From: Hormiphora californensis
Taxonomy: Eukaryota; Ctenophora; Tentaculata; Cydippida; Pleurobrachiidae
DNA length: 64,000 nucleotides
NCBI GenBank assembly: GCA_020137815.1
Contig: CM035357.1
Coordinates: 4,612,996 to 4,676,995 of the forward strand
Direction: 5' to 3'
The translations under genes were made by a program, and so were the position numbers. Shown one piece after another: positions 24,401 through 34,805 of this stretch. Position 1 is the stretch's first letter, and each line of letters begins with the position of its first letter. Under the pieces are notes generated by a model. That model did no database searches, had not been told where the DNA came from, and was given only the letters and a program-made list of their open reading frames with translations.

Positions 24401-27400
24401 GTCGCTGCCCAACATGAGAGGTGTTGCCAGGACGACAACAAACAGGGCCCACGTAGCTAGTGAGTCGCATGCAGGAGATGAAGTTGAGCTGTGTAGCAGT
24501 TGAGAGGTAGAAAGAGGAAGACAATAAGAGATACTGGGTTGCTCAGACTCTTTTTTTGTGGAAGATCTGCCACTTCCAGCTCTGCCCCTCAAGGTTGGCA
24601 CAGCTGTAGTGGAAGAGCTTACTAATTGTGTGTGTGTACGGGGGGGGGGGGGGGGGATCAACACTTAACTGCATGACACTCATGCCGATAACTGCCAAAT
24701 TTTCAAAAAATTTTTGACCACCCCCACCCCCCACATATTTTGCACTTAAGTCCCGATTTAACTGCCGCCACATCTGAAAATGTAGACCCAGCCCCCAAAT
24801 CTAGCTAAAAGGGAGCTAAAAATAGCACGAAAGACACGGAGAGACTTATATATTGTGTCTAAAATCAACTGCCATCAACTAAGAACAACACAGACCAGTT
24901 TAGGTAACGGATCCGAATTCCGAATTGGTTAGTATGAGACACTTAGAGTGGCATGTGTAAAAAATGTTCGCCACACACATGTGATAGGTGCACAAAAAAT
25001 AACGAGCGCGCGAAAAAGGGGGTTGAAAACTTCAAAAAATCGGCCATTAAGAGCAGTTATTTAAATTTTCACCATATACTGGCACTCATGCCAGTTAGGG
25101 TGGGTGGGTGTACGAGGGGTCTGGCAGTTAAGTTTTACACTTAACTGCCTAAAAATAGGGGGTCTAGGGGTGTTTACAAGGTGGCCCATAAATTATGATA
25201 GCGGGGAACGAGCTGTACCTCCGAAACGGTGATAGTTGTGTAAAAACAAACTACGGGAACAGCTGGAACAATCCTGGACGGCTTTTTGCAAATTATGAAA
25301 TTTTATTCAAAAGTTCATTTTTCATTCATGAACTTTCTTTCACGTTCATTAATGAACTAAGGGCTCTAATTTACCGAGAGTGAGGCATTTTGTTTGGGTT
25401 GAATTTATCTTTCCAATGAGCACCATAAAAATTAAATTGAAGCACCATGTCACATGGCAGTTGAGAAAATGCACATGCATGATTTTGGCTCTTCCTGCGA
25501 CTTTCGAGCGGCTGTATCACGGCTACCTTTTGTTCAATCTTTTTGAAACTTTCGGTGAACATCGGATAACCAAAGATCTTTCATCACAAGAAAAATCAAG
25601 GTCAAAACTCAAAGTTCATTTTTCAATTTTGGTAGTTCATTCCACTCATTCAGGAACCAACATCCCCAAAGTGATCAAAAGTGTTGGGTTTTGTTTGGCC
25701 CATGTCCTGCAATGACAGAGAGGTGTAGTAACGTGTTTCCGAGCTAGTTAGTGAGTACCATGTGATCATGGCGACATCTGACACCTTCGTTGAGAAATAA
25801 TTAAGAAATTTTCTCAAATTCAAGCATGTGATTCGGGTTTTCTGTGATTGGTATCGTGCAGCAATCTTGAGAGATCTCATAGCACCTCAAAAATGATGAT
25901 TAGTTCAATGAATCGAGTTTATTTATGATAGAAAAGATTTAAACAGACGTCAAAATGAACTAAACGATAATTTAAGACAAAAAATAAACTCGATTCATTG
26001 AACTAATCATCATTTTTGAGGTGCTATGAGATCTCTCAAGATTGCTGCACGATACCAATCACAGAAAACCCGAATCACATGCTTGAATTTGAGAAAATTT
26101 CTTAATTATTTCTCAACGAAGGTGTCAGATGTCGCCATGATCACATGGTACCCACTAACTAGCTCGGAAACACGTTACTACACCTCTCTGTCATTGCAGG
26201 ACATGGGCCAAACAAAACCCAACACTTTTCATCACTTTGGGGATGTTGGTTCCTGAATGAGTGGAATGAACTACCAAAAATTGAAAATGAACTTGAGTTT
26301 TGACCTTGATTTTTCTTGTGATGAAAGACTTTGGTTATCCGATGTTCACCGAAAGTTTCAAAAAGATTGAACAAAAGGTAGCCGTGATACAGCCGCTCGA
26401 AAGTCGCAGGAAGATCCAAAATCATGCATGTGCATTTTCTCAACTGCCATGTGACATGGTGCTTCAATTTAATTTTTATGGTGCTCATTGGAAAGATAAA
26501 TTCAACCCAAACAAATGCCTCACTCTCGGTAAATTAAGAGCCCTTAGTTCATTAATGAACGTGAAGAAAGTTCAGGAATGAAAATGAACTTTGAATAAAA
26601 ATTTCATAATTTGCAAAAAGCCGTCCAGGAATTGTTCCAGCATGTTCCCGTAATTTGTTTTTACACAAATATCACCGTTTCGGAGGTACAGCTCGTCCCC
26701 CGCTATCATAATTTATGGGCCACCTTGTAAACACCCCTAGACCCCCTATTTTTAGGCAGTTAAGTGTAAAACTTAACTGCCAGACCCCTCGTACACCCAC
26801 CCACCCTAACTGGCATGAGTGTCATGCAGTTAAGCGTTGATCCCCCGGTGTGTATGCGTGTGTCGCTGATTTGCTTTTCCTGTCAAAAACATGTCTCCTT
26901 ATTCGGGGCCTGGCAAGGCCCCCCGACCCGAACATAACCCAATCTCAACCCATCCCCCCTAAAACAACGGGGCCGAGCCGACAGGCCCTCTATAACAGAT
27001 GCCAAAAACCATAACCATAACCATTCGGGGCCTGGCAAGGCCCCCCGACCCGAATATAACCCAAACTCAACCCATCCCCCCTAAAACATCCCCCCTAAAA
27101 CTAAAACAACGGGGCCGAGCCGACAGGCCCTTAATACCAGATGAAAAAAAACCATAAACCATAAACCATAACCATAACCATAACCATAGATATGGCTCGT
27201 TGGAAAGGTCTCGAGGTCCCGCATGGTATAGGGGGTGTGGCGATGGCCATACCCAAACCTATAAGGGGTAGGACGCGAAAAACAGTCAAAATAAGGGGTA
27301 TACAGAACTCGGCCAATTAGAAGGAGTATAAAGGTGTCTAGGTGCGTTCGAAAGCTCTCGATGTCCTAAAGTAATTGGAATGTAATTGGAAGTAATTAAA

Positions 27401-27728
27401 TGTAATTAAAATGTAATTACATGTAATTAAAGGGTAATTACATGTAATTAAAAGGTCTAAATGACCCAAAGAATGATAATTTAAACATATTTTGACATAT
27501 TTGGAGGCTCTGAGACCAGCGGGTGGCCAAATTTAATCCGGTTTCGGGTCGGCTGACGTAAAAACTCTGCGTTTTGGTCGAGATAATGTATATACGAATC
27601 ACATTGTGAGACTGACCTGGTATGAGTGTCACGGTAGTTTTCCCTCCGTACTTTGTTCTTGGTACAGCGGAGGTGCTTACAGCAGCACGTCCAATGGAAA
27701 CTGCGGGTCTGGAGATGCTCCTCAACAT
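12330..27728 (-). CDS. IDH3B: Mitochondrial NAD-dependent isocitrate dehydrogenase, beta-type subunit, two alternative last exons
   Basis: Exons 27617-27728, 14860-15027, 14562-14681, 14042-14277, 13830-13925, 13536-13657 and 13308-13432 join in frame and are followed by either 12988-13103 (364 aa in total) or 12330-12436 (361 aa). The N-terminus ([20 protein letters not shown]) is an arginine/serine-rich mitochondrial presequence. TVTLIPGDGVGPE is the nucleotide loop. [16 protein letters not shown] and [18 protein letters not shown] are IDH3 signatures, and [20 protein letters not shown] plus [20 protein letters not shown] match the regulatory beta subunit better than the catalytic alpha subunit. 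It acts in the TCA-cycle IDH3 heteromer. Intron 1 is 12.6 kb and is filled with repeats and an opposite-strand GPCR; the remaining exons are packed into 2.7 kb. A degraded pogo-like MITE (27799-27866) lies about 70 bp before the ATG. Confidence 0.92.
12546..12727. mobile_element. pogo-like MITE between the two IDH3B last exons
   Basis: Full ends: TATA, then CAGTCGGACCCCGATTTA; right end AAATCGGGGTCCGACTG, then TATA. Internal GCCACTAAATCGGGG repeats. Confidence 0.8.
12988..13103 (-). CDS. IDH3B: IDH3B alternative terminal exon a
   Basis: Begins after CCACAG, and with the single A left by the exon 7 donor (GTAAGT at 13302-13307) reads [20 protein letters not shown], ending LDTLYKNQ then TAG. 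The block VxTRDLGG is the usual IDH3B C-terminal glycine motif. Phase is identical to exon b. Confidence 0.85.
15312..16107. mobile_element. Foldback element inserted into one copy of a duplicated segment
   Basis: Arms of about 390 bp begin TAGTAGAGTCGATAACTAC and end with its reverse complement. The uninterrupted target GGGGCCTGGCAAGG is preserved in the second copy at about 19797-19810, so the insertion boundaries are visible; the target duplication is 1-3 bp (CTG), ambiguous because of the palindrome. Confidence 0.85.
17451..17567. mobile_element. Small MITE present only in duplication copy 1
   Basis: Ends ATTTGATGGACAACACACGC and its inverse, about 117 bp long. It lies within the 420-bp stretch missing from copy 2. 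Confidence 0.7.
18689..18787. repeat. Near-perfect long hairpin
   Basis: Arms AGACAGAAACTCTAATCAAG...AAATCGTATATTTTA pair with their reverse complement; a second copy is at about 21942-22037. Confidence 0.8.
19480..19700. mobile_element. MITE with TIR AAGCGACAGGCCGCCGCGCA
   Basis: Inverted ends TTTAAGCGACAGGCCGCC and GGCGGCCTGTCGCTTAAA, with a second inner inverted pair around CCGGTTCCTGATAAG. The duplicate is at about 22727-22940. Confidence 0.8.
19773..23013. repeat. Tandem duplication, copy 2
   Basis: Second copy of 15284-19772, lacking the foldback and the 420-bp block; small indels only elsewhere. Reading frames in it (for example the 62-74 aa ones rich in Pro and His) repeat in both copies and look non-coding. 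Confidence 0.85.
23433..24503 (+). CDS. Intronless rhodopsin-family GPCR nested in IDH3B intron 1
   Basis: A 356-aa open frame with seven hydrophobic helices at about residues 25-50, 62-84, 103-127, 140-158, 190-214, 230-255 and 280-300. Helix 1 has GN (43-44). The helix 3 end reads [16 protein letters not shown], with TR in place of DR of the DRY motif. Helix 7 is [10 protein letters not shown], a classic NPxxY. The N-terminus carries an NWS glycosylation site. The tail is serine/threonine-rich and about 55 residues long. The SVTRxxxIxxPFY signature is one I associate with large orphan receptor families of cnidarians and other invertebrates. Its ligand is unknown. An acceptor-like CTTTTTTCATAATAG ends 27 nt before the ATG. 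It lies on the strand opposite its host gene. Confidence 0.88.
   Translation: MNWSSETFSSHVILLDPSYRPSRLADFFIASILALCLIVGVTGNILALKYFVKCERKKLAGRLYIAISFTDICTCVAHTPVMLSLMRYRRPVLFNNVVFTVFWTILFEHLQNTSIFLVMMMSVTRVLNIRVPFYTINNNHLVAAFCIYSVAMAAETLIRHQFGVYYLYIMDIAYSVKGSDNPTWSFYSNISNLTLIGLPSIIIFVSFILSAVKLYRQQVPPSKRLAHKASTTIAIFTAIFLFCNIPFFGNTVAFVLSKFVYQSFPGPFFSSPLMYSYSWVVSKVLFVVINATCNPIVYFTRMSGFAIWTRSENTPSGGQDHGMSLPNMRGVARTTTNRAHVASESHAGDEVELCSS
24656..26845. mobile_element. Giant foldback in IDH3B intron 1
   Basis: Outer ends GATCAACACTTAACTGCATG and CATGCAGTTAAGCGTTGATC. Arms 25068-25893 and 25978-26815 are almost perfect inverses around an 85-bp centre. An extra block, 24694-25067, is present on the left only. 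The same 76-aa and 109-aa frames occur on each arm in mirror image; these are by-products of the palindrome. Confidence 0.85.
26900..27535. repeat. Third partial copy of the GGGGCCTGGCAAGGCCCC repeat
   Basis: Shares the hairpin GGGGCCTGGCAAGGCCCC and several hundred following bases with 16104-16635 and 19795-20316; its first part is itself repeated at 27024. It ends close to IDH3B exon 1. Confidence 0.8.
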
Positions 27729-27798
27729 AGTGCTATAATATTATTGATTTAGTTTAGTGAAGTAGAGGCGAAACTTTCAAACACATACTCTCAACACA

Positions 27799-27866
27799 CG
27801 GGCTTCGATTTACCGGGCAATAACCTTTCCCCCGAGCATCCCGGTAAATCGCTGTCCGAGTGTACA
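27799..27866. mobile_element. Degraded pogo-like MITE at the IDH3B 5' end
   Basis: TTCGATTTACCGGG and CCCGGTAAATCGCTGTCCGA are decayed family ends, about 70 bp before the IDH3B ATG. Confidence 0.6.
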
Positions 27867-27961
27867 ATGTTTAAAATAAAAAATCAAACTATATAATATG
27901 TTTCACATGCATAAATTATAAATGTTTATTGTTTAAAATAAATCAAACTATGAACAAATTG

Positions 27962-28863
27962 TTAATAATCTACAAATTTGTAGTCTCCAGTTAACACTAC
28001 ACACTTGGGGATAGATTCACGACGAACATAAACAGTATTCGGACAGTGAATAGTGAGGGTCGGTGAGTGGCGTTTTAGCCCAGAAATAAGTTCAATAAAT
28101 ACTCCAGTAACCTTCTGACAGCTAGCAATGTCAAGGTCCTCGAGATGCTTTAGGCAATGAATTAGAAGGGCGATGTCTCTGTCTTCGATTGATTCCTGGT
28201 TAAAACGAGATTTTGTAGGGACTTGCAGGAACCAATGAAGGCGACATTTTTGCCTAAACAAGAAGTCTTGAGAGTTCTAACTCCCGACATTTGACGAATA
28301 TTCCGCAACGTGTCAATTGGGGGGAAAAGTTGAGGTAATTCTAAAGTTCTCAACTTGGGACAGTGCTTCACCAAATCATGTAGACATTTCAGAGGTAAAA
28401 GTGGTAAGTCTTGTATAGATAAATCCACTACATTCGGCATTGACTCAAAAATTGAAAGAATCGCTTGTATCATGTCGTCATCATCTGTGAATACACAATC
28501 TTCGGTCCAAAACACCGTGCATTTTGTCAGCTTCGGAAATTCCGGAATCGAACCGTTTTCCATCACGAACGATGCCATCGGTATTGTCAGTTCTTCAAGA
28601 GAACCACTATAACAACGAAGAATATTCATCAAGGACTGATCTTCGAATTTTCCATGCAGTATAATTTTCCGAATCGGGTTTCCTTTGAGGCATCGAAGCA
28701 TGCAATCCTCAAAATTTTCAAAGTGTCCATCGAATTCAAGTTCAATCAAGTTGGGTACTTTTGAACATAGTTTCTCACAGTTTTCCTCGCTTATGAGAAC
28801 ACGAATGTTGACAGCCAGCACTTTAATTGCGTAGGTAGGGAAGAGAATCAAGTCGAGCAACAT
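27962..28863 (-). pseudogene. Leucine-rich-repeat protein reading frame with an internal frameshift
   Basis: From 28863 down to about 28200 one frame encodes repeated units of about 26 residues such as LRTLELPQLFPPIDTLRNI and CKSLQNLVLT, the pattern of F-box/LRR and RNI-like repeat proteins. That frame stops at 28162. The neighbouring frame then continues the pattern (LIHCLKHLEDLDIASCQKVT) to a stop at 27962. The switch falls within about 28162-28230 and is best explained by one inserted or lost base, either a real mutation or an assembly error. No F-box is visible downstream of the first ATG. The frame stays open upstream of 28863 to about 28912 beside a CTGCAG acceptor-like site, so more 5' exons may exist. 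If the frameshift is an error, this is a live LRR gene; as read it is broken. Confidence 0.55.
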
Positions 28864-29280
28864 TTTGGGCTGGTGGATTGGGGCGTGAGCCGTGACATGA
28901 ATGTGCTTGGCACTGCAGGCCCCTTATAAGCATGACCTGAACATTCCCGAGGCCCCTCATTTGGAAAACGTTAAAATCTGTGTGCCTTCCATTGCTTAAA
29001 AATTCATCGATTTTGGCGGTCGAGACGGGTTATGGCTGTTGTTAGGGTCGGGTTAAGGTTAATGGACTTTACTCAATTGTGCAGCACACAATCCAATATT
29101 TTCTTAGAAAAAGCCGCAAAACGCAGCACACGCCGCTCGGGCGCCGTTACGATCTGGGTGTTTGGAGGCCTGTTTACAGGTGCGCGCTGCCAAAAAAGTT
29201 GATTCACTAAAATGGCTCTAACCGCCAAACCACTCAACCGTTTTGGCTGATTCAAAGTTTATCTGGTAGGGAATGTCAAG

Positions 29281-29345
29281 GCCTAACCCCAACCCAAACC
29301 TCAACCCTAACCCTAACCCTACTTAAGCCCTAACCCTAAAAAACC
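29281..29345. repeat. Interstitial telomere-like repeats
   Basis: Degenerate CCTAACCC and CCCTAACCCTAA units just upstream of the retroelement fragment. Confidence 0.75.
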
Positions 29346-29425
29346 GTTTGTCAGCACTCCCAAAACACCCAGATTTTAACGCTGGCCGCGCCGCTCTGGG
29401 TGTAACGACTGTGTAAAGACTGTGA

Positions 29426-30044
29426 GCTCAACCAGCTTGAGTTTGTCGATGCCATTCGACTCAGATACGGCTTCCACTTCCCAGACCTGATCGGCAAATG
29501 CGGCTGTGGGGCACAAAACAGTAGTGACCACGCCTTGATCTGCAAGGTTGGAGGCTTTGACATGTGGAGACATGACCACCTTCGGGATACCCTAGCCGAC
29601 ATCCTCCGGTACGCTGGATTTAAACCCGTTAACACTGAACAACCAATGTTGCCCTGTGATGGATTCAACTTGCCAATCAGTGCAAATATCAAAGCCGAAG
29701 CACGAATGGACATAGTCTGTCGTGGCCTGTGGTCTGATATGCAGGCCAGTTTCATGGATGTACGGGTCTTCCATCCAAACGCCCCATCCTACCTGAAGGT
29801 GCCCATCACGAACCTGTACAAGCAGCACCAAAATCAAAAGAAACTGGCCTATATGCGAAGGATGCAAGAAGTGGGGCAGGGTTCCTTCATGCCCCTCGTA
29901 TTCTCTACATCGGGTGGCTTTGCCGGAGAGGTAGGGAAAGTTTTGGAACGAGCGGCCAGGAAGATCTGTGACAGGCACAAGGAGTGTTACGCTGAAACCA
30001 TGTATTTCATTCGTGAAAAGACACGATTCAGCTTACTGAGATAA
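29426..30044 (+). mobile_element. 5'-truncated retroelement ORF tail with zinc motif and nuclease-like domain
   Basis: An open frame reads LNQLEFVDAIRLRYG, then CGCG..SSDHALICKVGGF (a Cys/His knuckle), then WRHDHLRDTLADILR, EARMDIVCRGLW, FMDVRVFHP and GSFMPLVFSTSGG, ending SLLR then TAA. This block follows the reverse transcriptase in a type of LINE-like ORF common in cnidarian and other invertebrate genomes, and the D..DVR spacing resembles a PD-(D/E)XK nuclease core. No reverse-transcriptase domain precedes it; the upstream 29281-29345 sequence is telomere-like repeat, so the copy is truncated. It is probably dead. Family naming is from memory of similar proteins, so moderately sure. Confidence 0.65.
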
Positions 30045-30788
30045 ACACTTGTTGCGCTTAGGGGCACAAAGAGACGTGTGATCCCAGTCAGAGTGGAAGA
30101 TGTTGACTTTCGAGATACGTGAGCAGAGAGAGGGAGAATGAGTATATGAGGGTGTGTGGGTAATTTATTGTTGGCTTTTTAACGTGTAAAGACTGTGTAA
30201 ACGCTGTGTAAATACTGAAATTTTTTAGGGATCCCTATGCAAGGCACGCAGATTTATATTTATCACCCCCTCTACTTCTCGTGCGCGAAATGTTTTTGCG
30301 CGTCACATCACATAATAAAAAATTGATAAATTTCACATGCGTGGTCATTTAGGGGTGACAACTTAAGAAAATCCGACTTTAAAAAAAATCGCGCCCTTTA
30401 GTGAATGGTGACCTCAAATGGTTGAAATTTCAATCAAATATCCAATCAACGGAGTTAATGTTTGGCCCATGTCCCATTTCCGCGCGCGCAAACTGCTGAA
30501 ATAGTGCACTTTTATTTTACAGAGAACGTAGCGCGCTCCAGTTATGGGCGGTAAAAAAAGAGTGGGCAACGAAACGGAAGCGGGCGGGCAACATTTGTAG
30601 TTTTTAATAGTAATAAAAACAGTACCAAAACAGCATTCACTATTCAGATTCTCAAAATCATTCAATAATCAATAATCACTATTACACTTCTGATATTTGT
30701 AAATGGACCTTGTTAAAGGCCTTGTTAAAGCCCGACAAATGTGTCGGTAGAAATTGGAGTTATCTCCAACTTCTAGTCTGTGCCTTAA
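30045..30788. other. Non-coding stretch after the retroelement
   Basis: A repeated GTGTAAA(G/C)(A/G)CTGTGTAAA patch lies at about 30186-30220. I see no gene here. Confidence 0.5.
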
Positions 30789-32414
30789 CAGGGTCTATTC
30801 CTAAGGTCGCCCCGAACCCCCCTTTTACTCTCTAAAATATTCCGCACTTTGACCAACATGCAAACAAATGCTTGTCGTGTGTCCTTTTCTCATCGTATCA
30901 AGTTCTAATAAACACCATCTTTTAGAAAATTTAATTCCGAGTTTGCTGGTGAAAACTAGGTTTAATTTGGAAAACAACAAGCAAAATGACAGCAAAAACC
31001 GCGTACGACTACCAAAATCAGTCACGTTACCCAAGCATTTTGTTTTGATTGTAGCTCAGGAACTAAAACCGATCTCAAAAATCGGCCACATGTCCCACCT
31101 AGAACTTTGTCTCATCTTTCCCGTGGTACCGGAGTTGTACAGATTGGGTCAATACCCATGATTTCTATAAAGAAAAACAACGAAAAAAGCAATTTTGCTT
31201 CAAAATCACACTGCTCTCTCCTCCGAATTAAGGTCGCCCCAAACGTTATTGCCTATGTATCTCTCCCACTCACTAGTTAACACCACAATCACCAACGGTT
31301 TGGCTCTCGGAGAGGGGAAAAAAGTGAGAAAAAACGTACGGGGAGAGAGGGAAATACCAAAATACAAAAAAGGTCGCCCGATTAACGTTGACCCCTCTCC
31401 CCCCCACGTCGAGTGATGAGAAATGACAGAACGTAGCGGGGAGAGGTACTACCAAAATAAAATAAGGTCGCCCCAGTATATGTTCTTATGAAACCCCCCC
31501 CCCCCAAAAAGGGGTAAAAAAAAAAACAACCCCAAAAAACCCGTTGTAAAGTTGCAGATTAAGCAGGAGGGGGGGGGTTTTTTGGTTTGGTGGTTCTGCA
31601 GAGCGCGAACCCAGAAAAAAAGAAAAATTGGGGAATTCCTGATTTTCGTTTAATGAAAGCAAAAAAAACAAAAATCCGACTAATTTTGATAGCTGAATCA
31701 CATGAGCAACTTTTCCAAGCCCTCAGAGGTGGGGGGGAAAATTGCCCAAATTTGAGCAAATTTGGTTTTAAAAAAATGGGCTAACTGAGCTTAAGTAGTT
31801 TGTTAAATTTTCTCTATTTTTTTATTTGATGCAACCTATATTTACCCCGACAGAATCCTAAAAAGACTTCTAGACCCCCTGTTTCAGATAAACCCCCTGC
31901 CGGTAAGGGGATTTCCCCCCAAACTTGTTTTAAAACCCGGGGCCTTTTCTGAGGGGTCATATAAAAACACCTAACCCCGGGTTTAAAAAAACCCTTGCCC
32001 AAGTGGGGGTTTCCCACCCCCCCGAGGGGTCAGAGCCCCCAAAAACCCCCCGGGTTTCCCCCCCCCCCCCCTTTTTTCCCCCTTCCTTCCCCCCCCCCCC
32101 CCCTTTTCTCCTCTCTCTCTTAAAAATTTAGTCCTCCCTTTTCCCCTAAACCCCTCCTTCTCTTCTCCCCTTCTTTTCTCTCTCTCTTTGCCCACAAGTT
32201 TTGGGGGGACAAAGAAAGTTTTGGTGTTTTTTGGGGGGAGGGGTTTGGCCCTCGCAGGGGGGGGGACAAAAAACCAAATTTTTGTTTGTGGGGACAGAGG
32301 GGAGAGCCAAAAACAAGCCAAACCCCCCCCCCCAAAAAAATTTAAAAAAAATAACGAAAAAAAAAAAACGGGGGGGGGAAAAAGGGGGGGGGGGGGGGGG
32401 AAAAAAAGGGGGGG

Positions 32415-32447
<33 letters not shown>

Positions 32448-33987
32448 GGGGGAAAAGGGCCGAACCCCCCCCCCAAAACGGGGAAAGAAAAAAGGGGGGG
32501 GGGGGGTTTTTTTTTTTCCCTCTCTCTTTTCTTCTCTCCCCTCCTCTCCTCTCTCTCCTTTCCCCCCCCACCACAACACTCGTCACTCACCCATTTTGGG
32601 AAAGGGGCCAAAGACCTCTAAAAAACATGAACGTGTCTCTTGTGGTTGCCCAATTTAGGACTTGGTTGGAAAAAGATAATCGTAGCGCCAAAAAAGAGAG
32701 AAAGAGGGGAGAGGGGAGAGAGGAAAAAAGGGGAAGAGTGGGAGAGAGAGAGAGAGAGAGAAAGGCTTTAGTTATCCTACTATGACCCCTCAGAAGCAGA
32801 CCCCGCGAAATGCCCCCCAAATTTGCAAGACAAAACCCCTTAGGCGTGCTTAATCCTTCAGGGTGTTTTGCAGGGTCTTTTCAGTCGAAACGGGTGCTAG
32901 AAAAAGGGCTTGAGGATTTTTGGGGGAAATTTGTGGATTGCATCAATAAATGAAATAGAGAAATTTAACAAACTACATGTATAGCTCAGTTATGCCCATA
33001 TAATATCCAATTATGCTCAATTAGGGCAATTTCCCCACCTCTGAGGGCTTGGAAAAGTTGCTCATGTGATTCAGCGTATCAAAATTAGTCGGATTTAGTG
33101 GATTTTGCTTTCATATAAATCAGAATCAGGAATATACTAATTTCATATTCTGTTCGAGCTCTGCAGAACCACACAACCAAACCTCCCCCCTCCTGCTGAG
33201 ATCTGCAACTTTACACACGGTGAGAACATGGTGTTAAGTCGTGGGGAGAGAGAGATACATAAGAACATACTACTGGGGCGACCTTATTTTGTATTTTGGT
33301 ATGTATCTCTCTCCCTCGCTACGTTGCTGTCATATTCTCACTCATCTCGACAGTGGGGGAGAGAGAGAGATACATACGAATATAGTACTGGGGCGACCTT
33401 ATTTTGTATTTTGGTATGTATCTCTCTCCCTCGCTACGTTGTTCTCACATTCTCTCCCATCTCGAGAGCCAAACCAGATTGGTGAGATTGTGGTGTTAAC
33501 TAGTGAGTGGGAGAGATACATAGGCAATAACGTTTGGGGCGACCTTAATTCGGAGGAGAGAGCAGTGTGATTTTGAAGCAAAATTGCTTTTTTTCGTTGT
33601 TTTTCTTTATAGAAATCATGGTTATTGACCCAATCTGTACAACTCCGGTACCACGGGAAAGATGAGACAAAGTTCTAGGTGGGACATGTGGCCGATTTTT
33701 GAGATCGGTTTTAGTTCCTGAGCTACAATCAAAACAAAATGCTTGGGTAACGTGACTGATTTGGTAGTCGTACGCGGTTTTTGCTGTCATTTTGCTTGTT
33801 GTTTTCCAAATTAAACCTAGTTTTCACCAGCAAACTCGGAATTAAATTTTCTAAAAGATGGTGTTTATTAGAACTTGATACGATGAGAAAAGGACACACG
33901 ACAAGCATTTGTTTGCATGTTGGTCAAAGTGCGGAATATTTTAGAGAGTAAAAGGGGGGTTCGGGGCGACCTTAGGAATAGACCCTG
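30789..33987. mobile_element. 3.2-kb foldback with low-quality centre
   Basis: Ends CAGGGTCTATTCCTAAGGTC and the inverse. Arms can be followed from 30789 to about 31800 and from about 33990 back to 33000. The centre, 31490-32560, is dominated by long G, C, A and T runs. The 146-198 aa frames there are homopolymer artefacts. Confidence 0.8.
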
Positions 33988-34620
33988 CTTAAGAGAAAAC
34001 AGCCGTTTACTTATCTCACCATGCTCATATTTGAGTTAACCAATTCACCGTGTGCGTCTATAATTCAGGACAGTTAGATCATCGGGTATCTAAGATTGGA
34101 ATTGTGCCAGAAAACACGTGGGAGTGGAAATTAAATTTTCGAGAAGGAATTTAGTAAAGGTTTCAGAGTCTCAGTGAGTTGAGAACATGGACCATACCGT
34201 CAGACGTGCAGACCAACCCCAAGGAACCGAACCAAACCCCCCAAATAAGACTCCTCCCTAAATAACTTTATCTTTGAAAAAACTCGAATCGATTTCGATT
34301 TAAGAGAAATTGTCTTTTCTTATCTCATTAGTTGTCTGATACGAGTGCACTAGAGCGAAATATCGCTATGGAAACGGAATATTAAAACCTAATTTCAAGA
34401 TTCATTGCATTATCGCACCAGAAATAATATTATGCGGAAAACATTTTCAGGGTTCACAATTAATGTCGACTGGATTTTGTGAATTATCTTATTCTAGTAG
34501 CGACTAGCCGGATGCACAGTGCACACCCTAATTCAATAATCTGATAAAAAGGGTAATACTGCAGACTTGCAGGAGAGAGATAGAGAGAGTCCCCAACTCC
34601 CTTCATTTCATTCTCCAATA

Positions 34621-34805
34621 ATGCGTGCTCTTCTTGTGCTGTGTCTGATTCTTGCTCTCCACGGAGGAGCGACAGAGGTTATAACTCATTGGGATGTGAG
34701 GGATGAGGTGGCAATACCGGTACCAGAGATAAAACCTGTTGCTAGCCGCTGTACTCCTTCTGCTGTAACTGCCGTTCTTACTTCACTGGAAATCGCAATG
34801 GCCAA
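34621..34805 (+). CDS. Alternative first exon of the pseudo-papain gene
   Basis: Encodes MRALLVLCLILALHGGATEV (signal peptide), then a segment ending CTPSAVTAVLTSLEIAMA. It ends at GTAGGT in the same phase as the exon at 35842-36029 and aligns with it residue by residue. A TATA-like GATAAAAAGG lies at about 34542. It could be an alternative promoter/exon or the leftover of a tandem gene copy. Confidence 0.6.

Noticed and set aside
25380-26581. 76-111 aa frames mirrored on both arms of the giant palindrome
   Set aside because: Identical sequences in inverted copies of a foldback, no recognisable domain and no codon pattern of a gene.
31983-32785. Overlapping 146-198 aa reading frames on both strands
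   Set aside because: Composed of poly-Gly, Lys, Pro and Phe from homopolymer runs in the palindrome centre; no domain and probably sequencing error.
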